Source: Anoplopoma fimbria (lineage: Eukaryota; Chordata; Actinopteri; Perciformes; Anoplopomatidae). Taken from it: 64,000 nt of DNA. The stretch covers positions 11,774,219-11,838,218 of the forward strand of contig NC_072472.1 in the NCBI RefSeq assembly GCF_027596085.1, written 5' to 3'. Made by a program: the position numbers and the translations under genes. A model generated the notes under the pieces. That model saw only the letters and a list, made by a program, of their open reading frames with translations, ran no database searches and was not told the DNA's origin. Positions 50,546 through 64,000 of this stretch are shown one piece after another; positions within the stretch are counted from its first letter, which is position 1, and the number at the start of each line of letters is the position of its first letter.

Positions 50546-53500
50546 GGTATCATGATGATCTTGAGTCCAACAACCTCTTTACAAAAAAAAAATGAGGAAA
50601 AGGTAAAGCTTTTTTATGATCACAAAACCTGTCTTTTATCAGCTATCCTCAGATGCCCGAGGTCGCATCTTCTCCTCTCTCCGACACAGAAGTTTCTTGG
50701 AGAATCCAGTTGCAGGCAGTGACTTCATTAGACTGAGAGTAGGAAGGGACGGAGGCTCACTAAACTGATTTGGGCTTAATTATTCATGTGTTTTTCCTTT
50801 CTCTCTATCCCTCTATTCTTCTCTTTTTTTTCTCCTGCAGGGTTAGAATAACACGCTGATACCGAGCTCATCTATTATAGACGCATGGGCGGACAGGTAA
50901 GCCTTCCATACACACATGCACTTATGCACACACCTGCACATTAACTCATACAGGAACATTCCTCCACAAAGGCCTTTCATTTTTATCTGCACGTAAATTG
51001 TATTTATTCATATTCATGGTGTGCAAATTGTGAAAAAACATTTTCAACTGTTACTGTGGTGTTGTGTGACAAAAGTGGGAATACTGATAATGTTTCATGC
51101 AGATGTAAACAGTCATGTATTACAGACACACCAAAAAGAGGGATTAAAAGGGGTTTATATCATCTAACACTTTCTATTGCCCTTTGTTTGTTTCTGTTAT
51201 GACAACAAGATCATATAGGTTACACAAACAAAAAAATTGGTTATATTTCCTTCTGTCTCTTGTCATCTTGAGTTTGTAAAAAAAATGAAAGGCTCCAGAT
51301 TTTAATGTAAGAGGTCACGTGAGGACCGGAGAGCAGAGTAAACGCTACTGATGGGATTAGGATTAAAATAGATTTAGAAATCTGGCATCTCTCAGCGATG
51401 GTCTGTGTTTCCTCACAGCAACATGCTAAGACCACAACCCTCTGCAGACCAACATTTAAAGATGAAAAGTCGCTGTTAATAAGATGCGGATCCTGCATAT
51501 ACACACAATGAGGAACAATTATTATTATTCTGTGTTTTTAAAGAATCCTAATGTGAGTGATGTGTTTATAAAAGAGAAAAAAGAGCAGGAGGAACTGTTA
51601 AGTGGAGCCATGAGTATGTAATGTGAGATGTGTGTCATGAATGAATGAAGGACAGAGATCAATTTTCTTCACCTGGCAGAACCCTAACAGACACTGAGTC
51701 AGCCACAGTTTGAGAAGGACTTAGTTTATAAGCCATATACATATAAACAGCAATCAATTCACATTACATAAAGATGAAAAAGTTATCAGTTGGAATAAAA
51801 AGATGCAGTCAAAAGTATTTCTATTCAGAGGTTTATCATACTAGAATGCAAAGGAAGTCCCTTTTATTCTGATTTAATTTACATTAAAACCATAAAAGCA
51901 ATGTCATATTTTCTTCGCTTTGTATTTTTAATTAATACATATTAAGTGAAATGTCAACAGTTAACAGATCGGCATTTATATACTGTTTGTTGAAGAGCGC
52001 TAATGTAAATGTTATGCAAAAAAAGAGGCAGGCTGTTTGTTCAAGCAAGATATAACCAGCAACTTTCTGGTGCACCATGAGGCGGCCTAATCCCTCTAAT
52101 AATGATCCAACACTCCCCAATGGTTTGAATACAAAGCTCACTGTGCCATGGAAAGATGCTGCTAAAGAAAAAAGGATATGACAAAAAGGGAAGCTCGGGC
52201 ATGCTGAGCTGGCAGCTGAAGCCAGAGCTGAACATCAAGGCTGGAAAGTCTGCGAGCGCCCCATGAGAGCTGGATGTGTAGCAAAGCGTTTGCTCGGGGA
52301 GTTGGGGATTCATTGTCAGAGATTTCATCAGCACACAAATGCAACATTAGACACAAAAGGGCAGCCTGGGACTCTGATTGAAACTATATATTATCCCAGT
52401 TTTGTAACACACAAAAAAGCATGCTTTGGGTTGCTTTAAGCTTGTAGGGTGGGAAAACTAGAACGCTGTAGGACCAGTAATTCAAACTTTATTTCAAACC
52501 TGCAGTAACTGATTTGTTTGACAATTTGGGGTCAGCAGACAGAAGCTGGAAACAAATCTGACATATTATCTCCTTATAAAGTTGATGTGGCAAACTTGCA
52601 AACATCTAGTCGCTTATGTATGCTATATTGCAACTTCAAATCTAATATTCGCTCTCCTTGGTTTTGGTCTCCACCAACTCCTGAGGGAATTAAATATCTG
52701 GCTCTTAAACTGCTAAATGCTCCACTCTGTTCACCAGCTAGTGACTAACTTCGGTGCTGAGCAGGTGGTTTATATTTGGGATTTTAGAGCAGTTTTGCTG
52801 TGAGACTGATCCAAACAGTAAATTTATGGGCCTGAAAAGCTAAACAATGAGCTGAAAGAATCTGTAACGCTCCATAAAGCTGAGGGTAACTGCTGTCAAG
52901 GTTATTTCTCTGTCAGTCAACTACAAGTGAACTATTTCACAAGGGTCATGTGTTCCATTATTGATTTCAAAATGATTATAGCCTCTCTAACGTTCTCTGA
53001 AGCTCCCATACTGACTTTTACCCTTTGTGAAATAGTAGCTAATAATAAAAAACCTTCCATTATGTGTTTTATCTATGTACCTTGCATTTCTTTACATCAT
53101 CTTGAGCAACCAACTGTATATTAAATAGTAAACTGCAACAGTTTCTGTCTTACACTTATCAGTTTGTTTGTTCATCATATAAGCTGTAACCTTTACAAGT
53201 CAATATGATCTATAATGAGAACTAGGCTAAACAGGATGATCCAGGCTGCGCTGCTTCAGGCAGTGGACGGTGATTTTTGAAATCCATGAAACCTCAGTTA
53301 AACTGTGTGATGTGACCCGATGACTAGGTCAGGGTATAGCAGATTATATTTAATAGAATAACAATTAACTGCTTACAAAAAATGGTAACTATAATCCTGA
53401 ATAATTAGTGCAACAAGGCTGAAAGTCTCCAGTCAAGCTAGCACCTCTGTGAGCTCACTGCTAACTTTAGCATGCTGGTATAATGTTAAACATATTCACC

Positions 53501-54635
53501 ACTTTGGTTAAGTGTGTAAGCATGCTAATATTTGCTAACTGGCACAAGATAAATGAAAAAGGTCCATGGCAACTCATCAAATAGTTGAGATATTTCAGTC
53601 TGGATCAAAATGGCCATCAGTTGAGCGCTAGCTGCTAGTGAACAAACAAAACATAGTAGAAATAACTCTGATTAAATCACCAACAGGATCACTCTAAAAC
53701 ATTTCTGAGGAATAAATGTACAGTATATAGTTTTAATTGTTATTGAATGTTTCGTAGAGAACATCGTAATGCTGACTTTAAGATAACAAATACTCTTTTA
53801 GAGTAAAGAAAGAGAAGAAGATTTGTATTGTTTTGTAGTTTTCAATCACTGTTGATACAAGTTTACATGATCATTTTTATTTAAATGCTAAAAATTCAAG
53901 GCTCATCCAACAACCAGTGTCAATGAATACTTAAATCCACAAATACCACAAATAAAAACATCAACTTCAACAAAATGTCTTCAGTAAATAAAAATGTTTT
54001 TTTGATTTTTCTCCTTTACCAGAAAAACATAAACGATACAAAAATACAAGCACAGCAAAAGTATTAACAGGAGGTCAAACCAAAAGGTAAAGGTCTGCTG
54101 TTCCTCAGGGAAATGATTTTCAGTGTGTACGACGCAGGATAAAGAGCGGGCATTAGAGATAAAGTGGGGAATTATAATATTTTTTCTTTTTGTCTTACAA
54201 AATGATACAATAGAGGATACAATAAGGGGTCAACCACATCAGACATCACGAGATAATCCTATCCATTTAGTTTGGAGTATTTTTCAATCAAATGTTATAC
54301 ATCCATGCAATATCCTTTCTTCCATGACCTCCATCTAGCCTAAACAACTGAAACATGGTTCACAATGTTCCCTTTTCAGAGAATAGATAACACAAAAAAG
54401 ACCAACCCAATGAAAAAAATGTTTCAAAAATTTGTTCAACAACAAAGTTCAACAACAAAAGCTGAATTGTCTTTTGACCTCCAGAGCCGTCCACAATGAC
54501 GCAGACATCGTAGAAACCTTGCCTGATAGTCCAGGGTTAATCACATTTCCCCAGCCTCCTCTTAGGAATCAGTTTACATTAGGTTGTTTCATCTGAGATC
54601 GCTCGTGATGTTTGAGTTTGTGTCAAAGTATCGCT
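50546..54635. other. vsig10l2-nectin1 intergenic region and nectin1 3' UTR
   Basis: No gene recognised. The left end is the vsig10l2 upstream region and contains an exon-like segment on the plus strand at 50841-50896. The right end (from about 53860) is probably the nectin1 3' UTR, with an AATAAA on the minus strand at 53876-53881. The rest is AT-rich with no coding signal. Confidence 0.5.
53876..53881 (-). terminator. Candidate nectin1 poly(A) signal
   Basis: AATAAA on the minus strand about 755 nt after the nectin1 stop codon. Confidence 0.45.
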
Positions 54636-57600
54636 TCAGACGTACTGCTCTTTGGGAAAAGTGTACGCCGCCACTCCCGGGGGAGGAGAAGACAGACCTG
54701 GTACTGAGGGGTATTTAAAGATGGCAGTGGTGTGTGAAGGAGGAGAGAAGGTGTTTTTTGGCGTGTTGGTGCCGCTGCTACTGGATGCAGTGGGTGGTAG
54801 TGAAGACTGGTAGGGCTGTTGGGGCAGAAACGAGAGAGGAGGCTTGATGGGGGGGGAGTAGGGCTCCGGGTAGTCCTCCTTGTTGCAGGCCAGTCTGTAG
54901 CTAACATAGTCCGCCGTGTTTGGAAGCTCTTCATAAAACCGACCTGAGTGCTGTGGAGAAATGAGAGACACAAAGATGTACCCAAGTTAGAAACAAACAG
55001 ATGTACTGTACATGCATGCATATAGTACTTGTACTTGAAGGTGTGCAATGTTTTTATGAGTTGGTCCGCCTCTCTCTGTTTCCCTCATAGGTCAGCACTG
55101 TTCAGATGGTTTAGAACTGGCCAACACTGCAAAATTCACATCCATGCAAAGCACTCTACAAACAAATGCTTTGATCTCACAGATATCACTGAAGTGAAGT
55201 GATTTCAAATAACATTTTGTAGTTGTAAACGCTGTTATCACCGAAGCCCTTACATAAGTAAATTATTAGAGTTGAGAGCTGTTCACAAAACTGCTAAGAC
55301 CAACTTTGAGTAAGGAAGAAAGTGAGGGGTGGGTTGGTCTCGATGCTATGAATGACATCATGTTTTTGTGAGTAGACTCACTATGTCCACAGTGATTGTT
55401 TAACAGGTGACCAATCTGCATCGGTGAATGTGAAATAAAATATTCATCAATACACAGGACTCAATTAAATAAAATTTAGATAGAGAGATACTGTTGTTTT
55501 CTGTTGTAGTTTAGCATTATGTTTTATTATTATCAGCTATCAATGACTGCTGTATTGTACAGCTAAGACCGCTTCAACCAGCTGGCAGTAGCATTAATTT
55601 TTTTTCTCTATTATACTATATTGCAATTTAGTGTGGACCTGCCAAAAAAAATACCCACCTCAATTTAACAAAATGTGAGCAAACATTATTTCTTCAATTT
55701 ATCACAATGGAAATTCTTTGAAAATTCAATAAGTTAAGGTACAAACAAAACCAATAGATTACCTGGATATCATCTGCTGGTCGTTTCCTTATCGGCTGGG
55801 ACAGTTTTCTGGACGGAGAGTCATTTCTGAGCAAAGACAATAAAGGTTAGGTTGAGGACGTTAATAGAGGATGCAAAGCATGTTTGGACGACGGAACATT
55901 TACGTACGAGGTGTTGCCTTTTTTACTTCTTATTTTGAGCACCAGTACGGTGATAGTTATGCCCATGAGAACTCCAGCAGCCAGTAGTAAGGCGACTACG
56001 CTGATGACATCACCAGTTGCGATCTGCGGTAGAGGCTTTTCTAGAGAGAAAACACACGCAGAATTCAAACAAACACATTTCTTGTTTACAGTAGCTTTAG
56101 GGTGATTGTGAAATCAAATGACCCCAGACTCCAGGTAAACATACCTATAATGCTGACCTCCACAGAGCCTGATCGTGTCCCGATGCTGTTGGTTGCATCA
56201 CACACATAGGTGCCCTGCAGGTCATACGTAAGCGGCCCTTTAAGGGTCAGGACGTTGTCTCGGATCTCAGCATTGCTTGGTATGGAGCCATTAACCCTGC
56301 AGAACATACAGATAATAAAACTCAAGTTCAAAATCAAGAAGTTCCCACGAGTTGTGAAACATTTTGTCCATGTGAATAACATTTTCAGCACTTTGTGGTA
56401 TTTATCCCATTTCCCAGAAGATAGAATTAACAAAAGGGAACAGATAACAACAAAATTGTCTTACAGTTCTGATGAACAAGCTACAATTGCTACAAATTGC
56501 AACCTATCCATGTGTGACTGTTGCAGTATACAGCCAATTCAAACCAGTCAAACATAGAACAATAAGCCCATTGTATGTGCAGGAAGCCATCCATATCACA
56601 AGTACAGATGTCTAGGAGTTAATTGGGGGAAAAAATCAATGATAGAGGCAAAAAAATACAACTTTAAGTACAAACAATTCACAAAAAGAAAGGCAAGCAG
56701 AAGATGTGTTATTTGCTGGTTCATTCCTATAATTGAGGGCACTTGTAAAATAAACCCAAAATAGATTCTTGCTTAAGAAATGGCAAACAAAAGTTGCTGG
56801 GAAGGACAGAAAAAACAGATTTTGTTATATTATCATGTCTGATTTAAGTAAATGTGAGTGAAACACAAGCAGAGTTGTACTTACAGTCTCCACTGGTACA
56901 GAGAGACGGCTGGGTTGGCATCAGCTTGGCAGCTCAGCTGGACATTTTCTCGGTTCAGGTACCAGTTTCCATCAAACCCATCCACCGAAACATCTGGCTC
57001 ATCTGGTGTCAACACATACAAATAACAAAAAATGAGCTTGTAATTACCTATAAAGTCATGAGCTCATGGGCCTCATTCACAACCTGTTTTTATGAAGAAA
57101 TTTCTTCTTAAAATCTAATTAAAAAATAATAGTTTTTCGCATTTTGTTCATTTAATGTCGGCTCTTCCCATCATTGTGAAGCTGAATTCATCAATCTTAG
57201 GATTGTTAACGGTTGTTATGGTGTTCACTTCTTTCAGAAGTACCTCCACTTCTGAGCTATTGTAGTTTTTCTTTTTCATTTGTAGTCTGGTGTTCCACCC
57301 GCTTTAAGACTTTTGTTTGGGCGTTTCACTTTCTACATGCACACACAGCCCCAGGGCATTTACTGATTAGATTAGTGCACATTAACTTGCAAGTGCTTTC
57401 AATTTACGAGGACAATGGGATTCATCATCATAAGAACACAAGTACAAAAAATTATACGGTTTGCAAACATGTCATAAATCTGACATTGATTTTTCGTCAG
57501 ACCTTTTTCAAGAACAAATTAAAGAAAAAAGCCAATTGTTTTGTGTGAAAATAGACACTTACACTGGATATCGAGGGTGACGCTGTCAGTGAAAACCTCC

Positions 57601-59651
57601 TCGTTGTAGCTGGTGACGCAGGTGAGCGTCTCCTTGTGTGTTTCTCTGCTGGGCACCAAAACATAGTCACTCTGAACAGTGAACGTCCCGTCTGAGTTCT
57701 TGTACTCTCGGGTGGTCGCTTCTCCTGGTACCCTCGTCTCCCATCTATGGGCACAGAGATACATCCATGTAGGCTGCTTTGTAGTTAACTGGGGTTCAAA
57801 CAACTAGGGCAGCTCGGTACACATGCTGTAGTAAAACTCTTAAAAAGGAAGGGGGAATTCTCAAGAGAAGAATTCTCAAGAGAGAAAACTCTTCTTCTTA
57901 TACTACAGCACACACACACGCACCTGATGGTACCGGCTGGTTTTCCGTTGGCAGAGATGCAGGTGGCCACCGGTGTTTTCAGATTGGATGAACGAGCCAC
58001 AAGCGTCGGTGTGGACAGACTCATCTGAGTTGTTGGGCGGACTGAGGGAATGAAAATTAAAAAAAAGACATTAATCTGGCATTAGAATGTTTTTAAGCAT
58101 GATAATAATATAATGTTTAACTCACGACAGCTGTACGAGGTGCTGACAGGTTAAACCTTTAACTTTGACTCTACAGTAAATATGAACAGTAGTCAACAAC
58201 CCCTCTGAACTTTATTTAACAAAATACATTTGCACATATTTTAGTATAAGCTAATTTTAAAGTCATCACAATAAGAAAATATTTCTGGATTCAGAAAACT
58301 GTAGACAATATTTTTTAAAGTGTGAAAGTTTATTCTTGACCTGGGAAAAATGCAGTAGTTTGATAAATAAATAAAAACTTAACTAGTTCCTCAAATTAAA
58401 CATTGCTAAAGTAATGAGGAATGTATTTGTCATTCAACACCTTAAATGAGACTTCATTTACATACATACATATACATACATTTTTGTAAATAAGCGTACT
58501 TGCTTTACATGCCGAGAGTTAAATTAGAAGGTCAAAGGCACTCTAAATCTACCAACTAGCACCCCTTTAAAACGTACTAATTAAAACGTTATATCTTGAA
58601 TGTTTAGTCCGTACAACAACTGTAATGTCACATTTAACATCCTCCATCATTTTTGAAAAGGAAAATCTGTATTTCACATCAGGATCACATGATCACAAAT
58701 CAGTCTTACCGTAGACGGTGAGGTTTACAGTGTTTTCTCGGTTCCCTGCAGGGAACGTGGTGTATTCACAGATGTAGGTGGACTCGTCTGAGAGGCGGAG
58801 CGAGGAGAAGGTGATGGTGGTGTCTTCCAGAGTCGGAGTTCGACGCTTCACTGCTACATTCTTGAAGGTGACACGGTCCCTGTACGGCGGGGCCACGGAC
58901 ACACCCAGGGACGGATTGGCGATCGCCACGTTCTGCTTAGTGCCGTTCACCAGCTTCTGCCATGTTACCTTGAGAAAGAAGAATGGATGACATGGGAGAA
59001 GTACATGATGAGAGGAAGCGTGTCTGATATGGACCAAACACACCTGAATGGTTATGAAGACAGGCAGTGGTCTCAGCCCATTAACTACATTGCATATTGC
59101 ATATGAATATTTAACTATTAATGGCCATTATCAAAGGCAAACCACCTATTCTATCTGACCACACAGATGATTATCAAACTTTCATTTGTCATTGTTAAGC
59201 AGTAATACAGTTCGGTGCAGGGATTTTTCTTGATTTTAAAGCCTCACTGAAATTAAATAGAATTCCTCAACAGCGGGAAATCATGTCATTAGGAATCATA
59301 GCAAGTAATAATAAATATAGATAACTGGCTTATACAGGCGAAGTGCTGGAATGATCCCTAAAATGTATTCATCTTTCTATCCTGGGACACGTTCGATGAT
59401 TTTGAAAGTGGCCTCTGTTTAGAGAGACTTGTTGATATTTCTTTAAGGTTAGGGCAGAACATGTTTATGTGCACTTAAATAGGTTGTAAATGATTTAAAT
59501 CAATTTTTAGAAGGGTTATGGTTTGGGTTGCTCAATACCTGAGAGATTTTGACAGGCGGCAAGCTGTTGATGAACCGACATCGGAGATCCACCTTTGAGC
59601 CAAGATACCCCCACTTCCCATCATCCATTTCAACACTCTGGCCATTTATTC
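54636..59651 (-). CDS. nectin1: Nectin-1 cell adhesion molecule (5' end missing)
   Basis: Nine minus-strand exons: 59651-59539, 58968-58710, 58041-57924, 57744-57563, 57002-56885, 56296-56145, 56040-55908, 55826-55763, 54950-54636. Phases close to about 484 residues plus TGA; only the signal-peptide exon is absent, and the first exon here begins in phase 1. Layout: V-type Ig (VTWQK, KQNVAI, YICEYTTFPAGNRE), two C-type Ig domains each split over two exons (CISANGKPAG, YEPDVSVDGFDGNWYL, GTRSGSVEV), a TM segment (VVALLLAAGVLMGITITVLV), and a cytoplasmic tail ending in EQYV, the nectin PDZ motif for afadin. Nectins are Ca-independent trans-binding molecules at adherens junctions. Sequence and 11q23 linkage indicate nectin-1; the fish a/b paralogue cannot be told apart here. 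Confidence 0.9.
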
Positions 59652-62600
59652 CTGAAGAAGAAACACAAGAGGTAAAGACGTTAAAAAAACTTTAACTTAC
59701 GCTGGGCATACGCACGTCGTACGCACACATACACACGTTGGCAGCATCAGACATACGTGGTCTAAGCTGTTCACAGTCAGCACCGCATATCGGACTGATA
59801 GAGTGAGCTGAGCTGTCAAAGGTGATAGATTTCAGCAGCGTGAGAGGTGTGCTGAGGTTAAAAGGTTGTGGATTAAAGTGAGGTATAAATAAGCGTGATT
59901 TGTTTGGTTACTGTTCCCACTGACTTACTGATCCCCTTCGACAAATCCACAGCATGTACACCCACTTACATGAATCACGTGTGTTTACTTTTGTTCGGCA
60001 GATAAACTGTAGTAACATGTGTATTCTGGTAGGTTCATTAGGAATAAATGTATTGTTATTCATGAAGGAGGCTTAATAAATTGAACTAAACAGCTCAGAA
60101 CAATGGGTGCTCTCATTCTCATACACACATGGGTGAACACACACACACACACCAACACACACACAAAGATACCTTTCATTCTAAATATCTCAATCACTAT
60201 ACATTTTTAATTAAACAATCAATATGTCTTTATCAATGCTCACCTTTTAAATGATGAAATCCTTTTACTTTTTATAGTTATTTGATTTTAAATCCCCTGT
60301 TCCTCTTTGCATGGCAGCAGCCAAAAAGTATATATTAAATATTAATAGAATAAAAGATAAGTTCTGAAGAGATGGAAATGCACTCATCCAAGTATAACTT
60401 TGGCATAAAGTTTCTAAGATATAAAGTAATTTCATCATATGTATTTGAAATGTAATCAGTTTTAAAGACTTTATTTGTAGGGTTTTTCAATTTATAGGGG
60501 AAAAATATACATTGTTAATACAGTCACATCTTTCATCCCAACATACTTGAAACCTGGTTAATACTGACTCATAATACCAAAATAAAAGCGTTGCAACATA
60601 TAGAGAGGTGAAGTCCTGCCCCTTTCGATGGACCGCCATGGGACCTAATTATGGAAAAAATGAATAGAATAGTCAACAGCGAGAGAAAAATTATGTTTTG
60701 ATCCCCTTAGGATTGTTCCATGAATTACACAAGTTTAAGAACATTTTGAAAGTCAATAAAGTCACATTTTGTCGTGAAACTGTTTAATTATAAGACTGTA
60801 AAAATACATAATTAGAAAGACTACACAACCAAAGTCGTGTAGCTGACTTCTCTCACTGAAGCTATGATGCCTTTGTGTTTCATACCGTGATGTACTAACA
60901 CAACGACTGGTCTTGCTCGGTCTTTCGCTCCACGGCTGATAAAAAAAGTCGCTCGGTAAATGACATCCGGTAGAATAATGTAACAATTGTGCATGGATAT
61001 AGATAATATAGACAATAAAGTCCCATGGGGGACTTAACCTCTCTGTAGCAATCACACACATTACCTTCACAAATGAGATGATCATGTGATCTCTTTTTTT
61101 GCTCCCAGGATATATTTGGCATCCCCTTTTGATAAAACAATAATGTAAAGTAGGCATCTTATCAGAGTCCCACAACGGGGAATGAAAGACAATAGGTTGC
61201 ATATATAGAAATATGTAAGTGATGGAGCAGTAAAATGTTGGCCACTCAATAAATGTCATTATTGAAACAGCCATTTCTGACATTACTGTAAAATATGCTG
61301 TTAGTTTAGTCAGCTGGTCACTTTTAACTGGACTGGAAATGAAACTACATGAACACAAAGCTGAATTAGACGGTATGAGTGTAACCCATACCCAGGGGTG
61401 ATTTCTATGTTTGAAATATTGTATTTTTAAATAAGCTGACACAATAAGGCACTTTAGTTCATGGTTCATCATGTAATCCAATATTTCTGTGTTATTGATC
61501 AGTCCATCAGTGTTCTCGGCTCTTTCACAGAGGCCACCGACCATAAACATCCTGGGCTGACAGCCTCAAAACTAAAGCTGTTCATCTCTCTGACACGGTC
61601 CTCTTGCTAAACAGGAAGTAATGCTTTCACCATAAACTTTGTTTTGGAATCCTAGTATTTCATTAAAAGCTGTGTAGAGGTTTATTATCAGGAAGTATAC
61701 CAGTAGCAAATACATCATATATTTTTATGAAATATGAATTACAGTTACATGGTTTTTTTTCGTAGTTTAGCATGATCCGTCTAATGTTTTTCTTGTTTTG
61801 TTTCCCTTTGGGTATTGCTGGAATAGTTTAAGTAGGCTGAAAGTTACATGTAACATGACTTTTCATAAAAAATGCAGCAAAACGACATATGTTCACGTTT
61901 AAGTGACCGAAATGTCGGCAGTCGGGTTTCGTGTAATGTAGGCGGCGGGTATTGAAAAGGAAGAAGAATGTGTGAAATAAAAAAACACAATATCTCTGGT
62001 TCTGCTATATCCATTTTGATCCTTTTCTTTTTTAAAGTGTCTATCGTGAGTCCAACAATAGAAGTGCGATGCTAAATGTAAAGTAGTCAGATGATGAAAT
62101 TCTAGATTTCTTTGTTTAATTTGAATAGCTTGTAAATAGCCTCGACAACAACACCATCAAACTACAGTATGTTTCCTCTCTCACTATCGTCACTATCCAT
62201 GAGGAATGTCTGCACAACCAACACTCTCTCTACTGACAAAGCTTCATGTGGGGTGAGGGGTCAATTCTGGATCCTATCCTGTTCTCTGTGTACCTGATAT
62301 GCCTCGGCCACATTGTTTCTTTATATTTTTTATCATTGTTGATGACACACAGTTATATCTCTTATTAAATCCCAAAGCAACCTTAGCGTTTCAATATAAA
62401 TATAAGAAATGTAAAATTGACCCAGATTTTGTTAATATATGCAGAAATACCCAAACTTGACTCGTCCCATCACTCAAAACAATAAATCTACTGTTACAAA
62501 TCTAGGTCTTCCTCTGAATTTTGAGCATAGTCGGAATTAATTTCGTCAGCCCAGCTTCTTTTTAGGAAAGTAACTTTACAATGCTTTTCCTTCAGCCTAA

Positions 62601-64000
62601 AACTTAGAAAAAAAACCATCCATGATGTTACCACATCACAGCTCATAACACCTGATTCACCTACTGGCTCGACTCCAACTGGTCCAGGTCTCTGCAGCAA
62701 GACTTTTCACAGGACCAAGACGTATGCCATACATTCCATTGATTCTTTCAATTGCCTACCAATTAGTTAGGATAGATATTTTAGATTTTAGTATTTAAAT
62801 ACAGGCTATTACAATACCAGGGCCCTGTCTACTTAAAAACCATTGGAACTGCTGTCTTTATATTAATCTTCCCTCAGTAATAATTACATCAAATTAGATT
62901 TTTAACTCGTTACACTAGAGAGAGACTGAGAAGAAGTCTGCAAAAATGTTAGATGAGAGCAAAAAGTTTGTTTAGATTTAGATCTGTAGACCATGACCTG
63001 CTCATACAGGGGTCTTGGGATCTAATGCAAGAAGTGGCATCGAATTCCTGAATCACATAAGAAAATCCTTCCACAATGAGCCGAATAAAGGTCGACTACA
63101 GTCTGAGCCTGTGCGAGAACAGAAAGCCAATCAGCACTGAAATAAATTGAAGAATTGAGATCTTTGCAAACTCTCGAATCTCTCTAAGCACTGGGCTGTA
63201 GATTGATTCATATAATTCAATATCCATAAACTGGGAAAGGTCAAACACCTGGGGAATCCGCAATTTTCTCACAAGACTGTACTTGTAAATTACAATAAGT
63301 TAAAATTGTTTTACTTGAAGCTGTCTTGAAGTTTAGTTCTGACAAAAGTAAACAGAACGCTATAGTTAATACTGTTTATTCTGTGCAGTTTGAATATCAC
63401 CCTGTGCTCTTAAAATTGCAAAAACATTGCTTTGCTGCCACCTGCAAAAATAAAAATTATTTGAAAGAATGAGTTGATGATTTTGCTGGTTTCAAAGGTA
63501 CTGAGCTATAAAAGATTTCAAGAAAAAAATACAAATTCATCTGATGGCAGACTTAATAATGACATTTATTCTAAATTGATTTTGAGACACGAAATGCACA
63601 GATTTACGGTGAAAAGGCCTGAGAAACACAACACGAAAACAAAGCCTCAATTAATTTATGATGATTAGAGAATGTATTATCTTCTACTTTAATAGATTTG
63701 TTTTGGCTGGTCTTATAATATGAATCTGTACAAAAACATTTAATATACAAAATCGTATTTGGTATATATGGAGCATGTGTGCAAGTTGTATGCATGCAAA
63801 CATGCACACAAAAGCTTAGAAGTGTAGACAAACCTCTGAGGACCCATCTGCGCTGCTGACATCAATCATCAAAGAGAGCACAATCTGAGCCTCATGTATT
63901 TTGTTATATTAATGCGTTTAATAGTTTTGTATTAGAGCTGCAGTTCACCTAAAAATCATTGTGTGTGCTTGTGAGGGTCGTTGGGAGGGTAGGAGGCCAG
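59652..64000. other. nectin1 5' intron or upstream sequence
   Basis: No nectin1 signal-peptide exon could be found, so this is probably intron 1. It holds a repeat-like stretch around 60590-61050, a 262-codon unexplained ORF (60762-61550, minus) and a degraded LINE at 62211-63020. The rest is AT-rich without coding signal. Confidence 0.5.
62211..63020 (+). pseudogene. Degenerate L2-like LINE fragment
   Basis: Conceptual reading, with frameshifts, shows traces of a LINE ORF2: GSILDPILFSVYLICLGHI at about 62255-62315, then DDTQLYL at about 62340-62361, then LVQVSAARLFTGP at about 62680-62718. These follow the order of reverse-transcriptase domain motifs in L2-type LINEs. Stops and indels show that it is dead. 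Confidence 0.65.

Overview
The window looks like nuclear DNA of a teleost fish, probably a spiny-rayed one. The evidence is short-intron vertebrate genes with GT-AG splicing, abundant (CA)n and (TA)n microsatellites, Tc1-like, Harbinger-like and L2-like transposable elements, tRNA-derived SINEs, and proteins that read as fish orthologues of vertebrate genes. I assembled the exons by hand. Apart from one ALG9 junction, every splice phase closes to an open frame.

Layout. (1) 156-3505 (+): fdxacb1, 5 exons, 651 codons. (2) 4963-11871 (+): alg9, ER mannosyltransferase, 15 exons. (3) 13813-18074 (-): layilin (layn), C-type lectin membrane protein, 486 aa, with a 21-nt micro-exon and a cytoplasmic tail of 13-residue repeats. 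(4) 22310-34321 (-): complement factor B/C2 (cfb), 18 exons, 765 aa, complete. Its fourth intron holds a 3-kb Tc1-like transposon (29581-32599) that is itself interrupted by a 1.4-kb Harbinger-like element (30907-32320). (5) about 35850-41820 (+): chek1, 459 aa, with E2F and CRE motifs in the 5' region. (6) 42522-50545 (-): a vsig10l2-like receptor, six Ig domains, one FN3 domain and a TM segment, about 852 aa. (7) 54636-59651 and beyond (-): nectin1, all exons except the signal-peptide exon, which must lie beyond 59651 and probably outside the window.

FDXACB1, ALG9, LAYN, CHEK1, VSIG10L2 and NECTIN1 all have human counterparts on 11q23-q24, so this is a compacted version of that block. Factor B is the outsider: in mammals it lies in the MHC class III region. 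cfb and chek1 are head to head. alg9/layn and chek1/vsig10l2 are convergent.

The genes do not form one pathway. They cover ER N-glycan assembly, a DNA-damage checkpoint, the alternative complement pathway, and adhesion or lectin receptors. I saw no prokaryotic, organellar, viral or CRISPR feature and no confident tRNA or rRNA gene. The most notable observations are the layilin tail repeats, long TG tracts next to three splice acceptors, the nested transposon with its diagnostic target duplication, and an altered convertase cleavage site in factor B.
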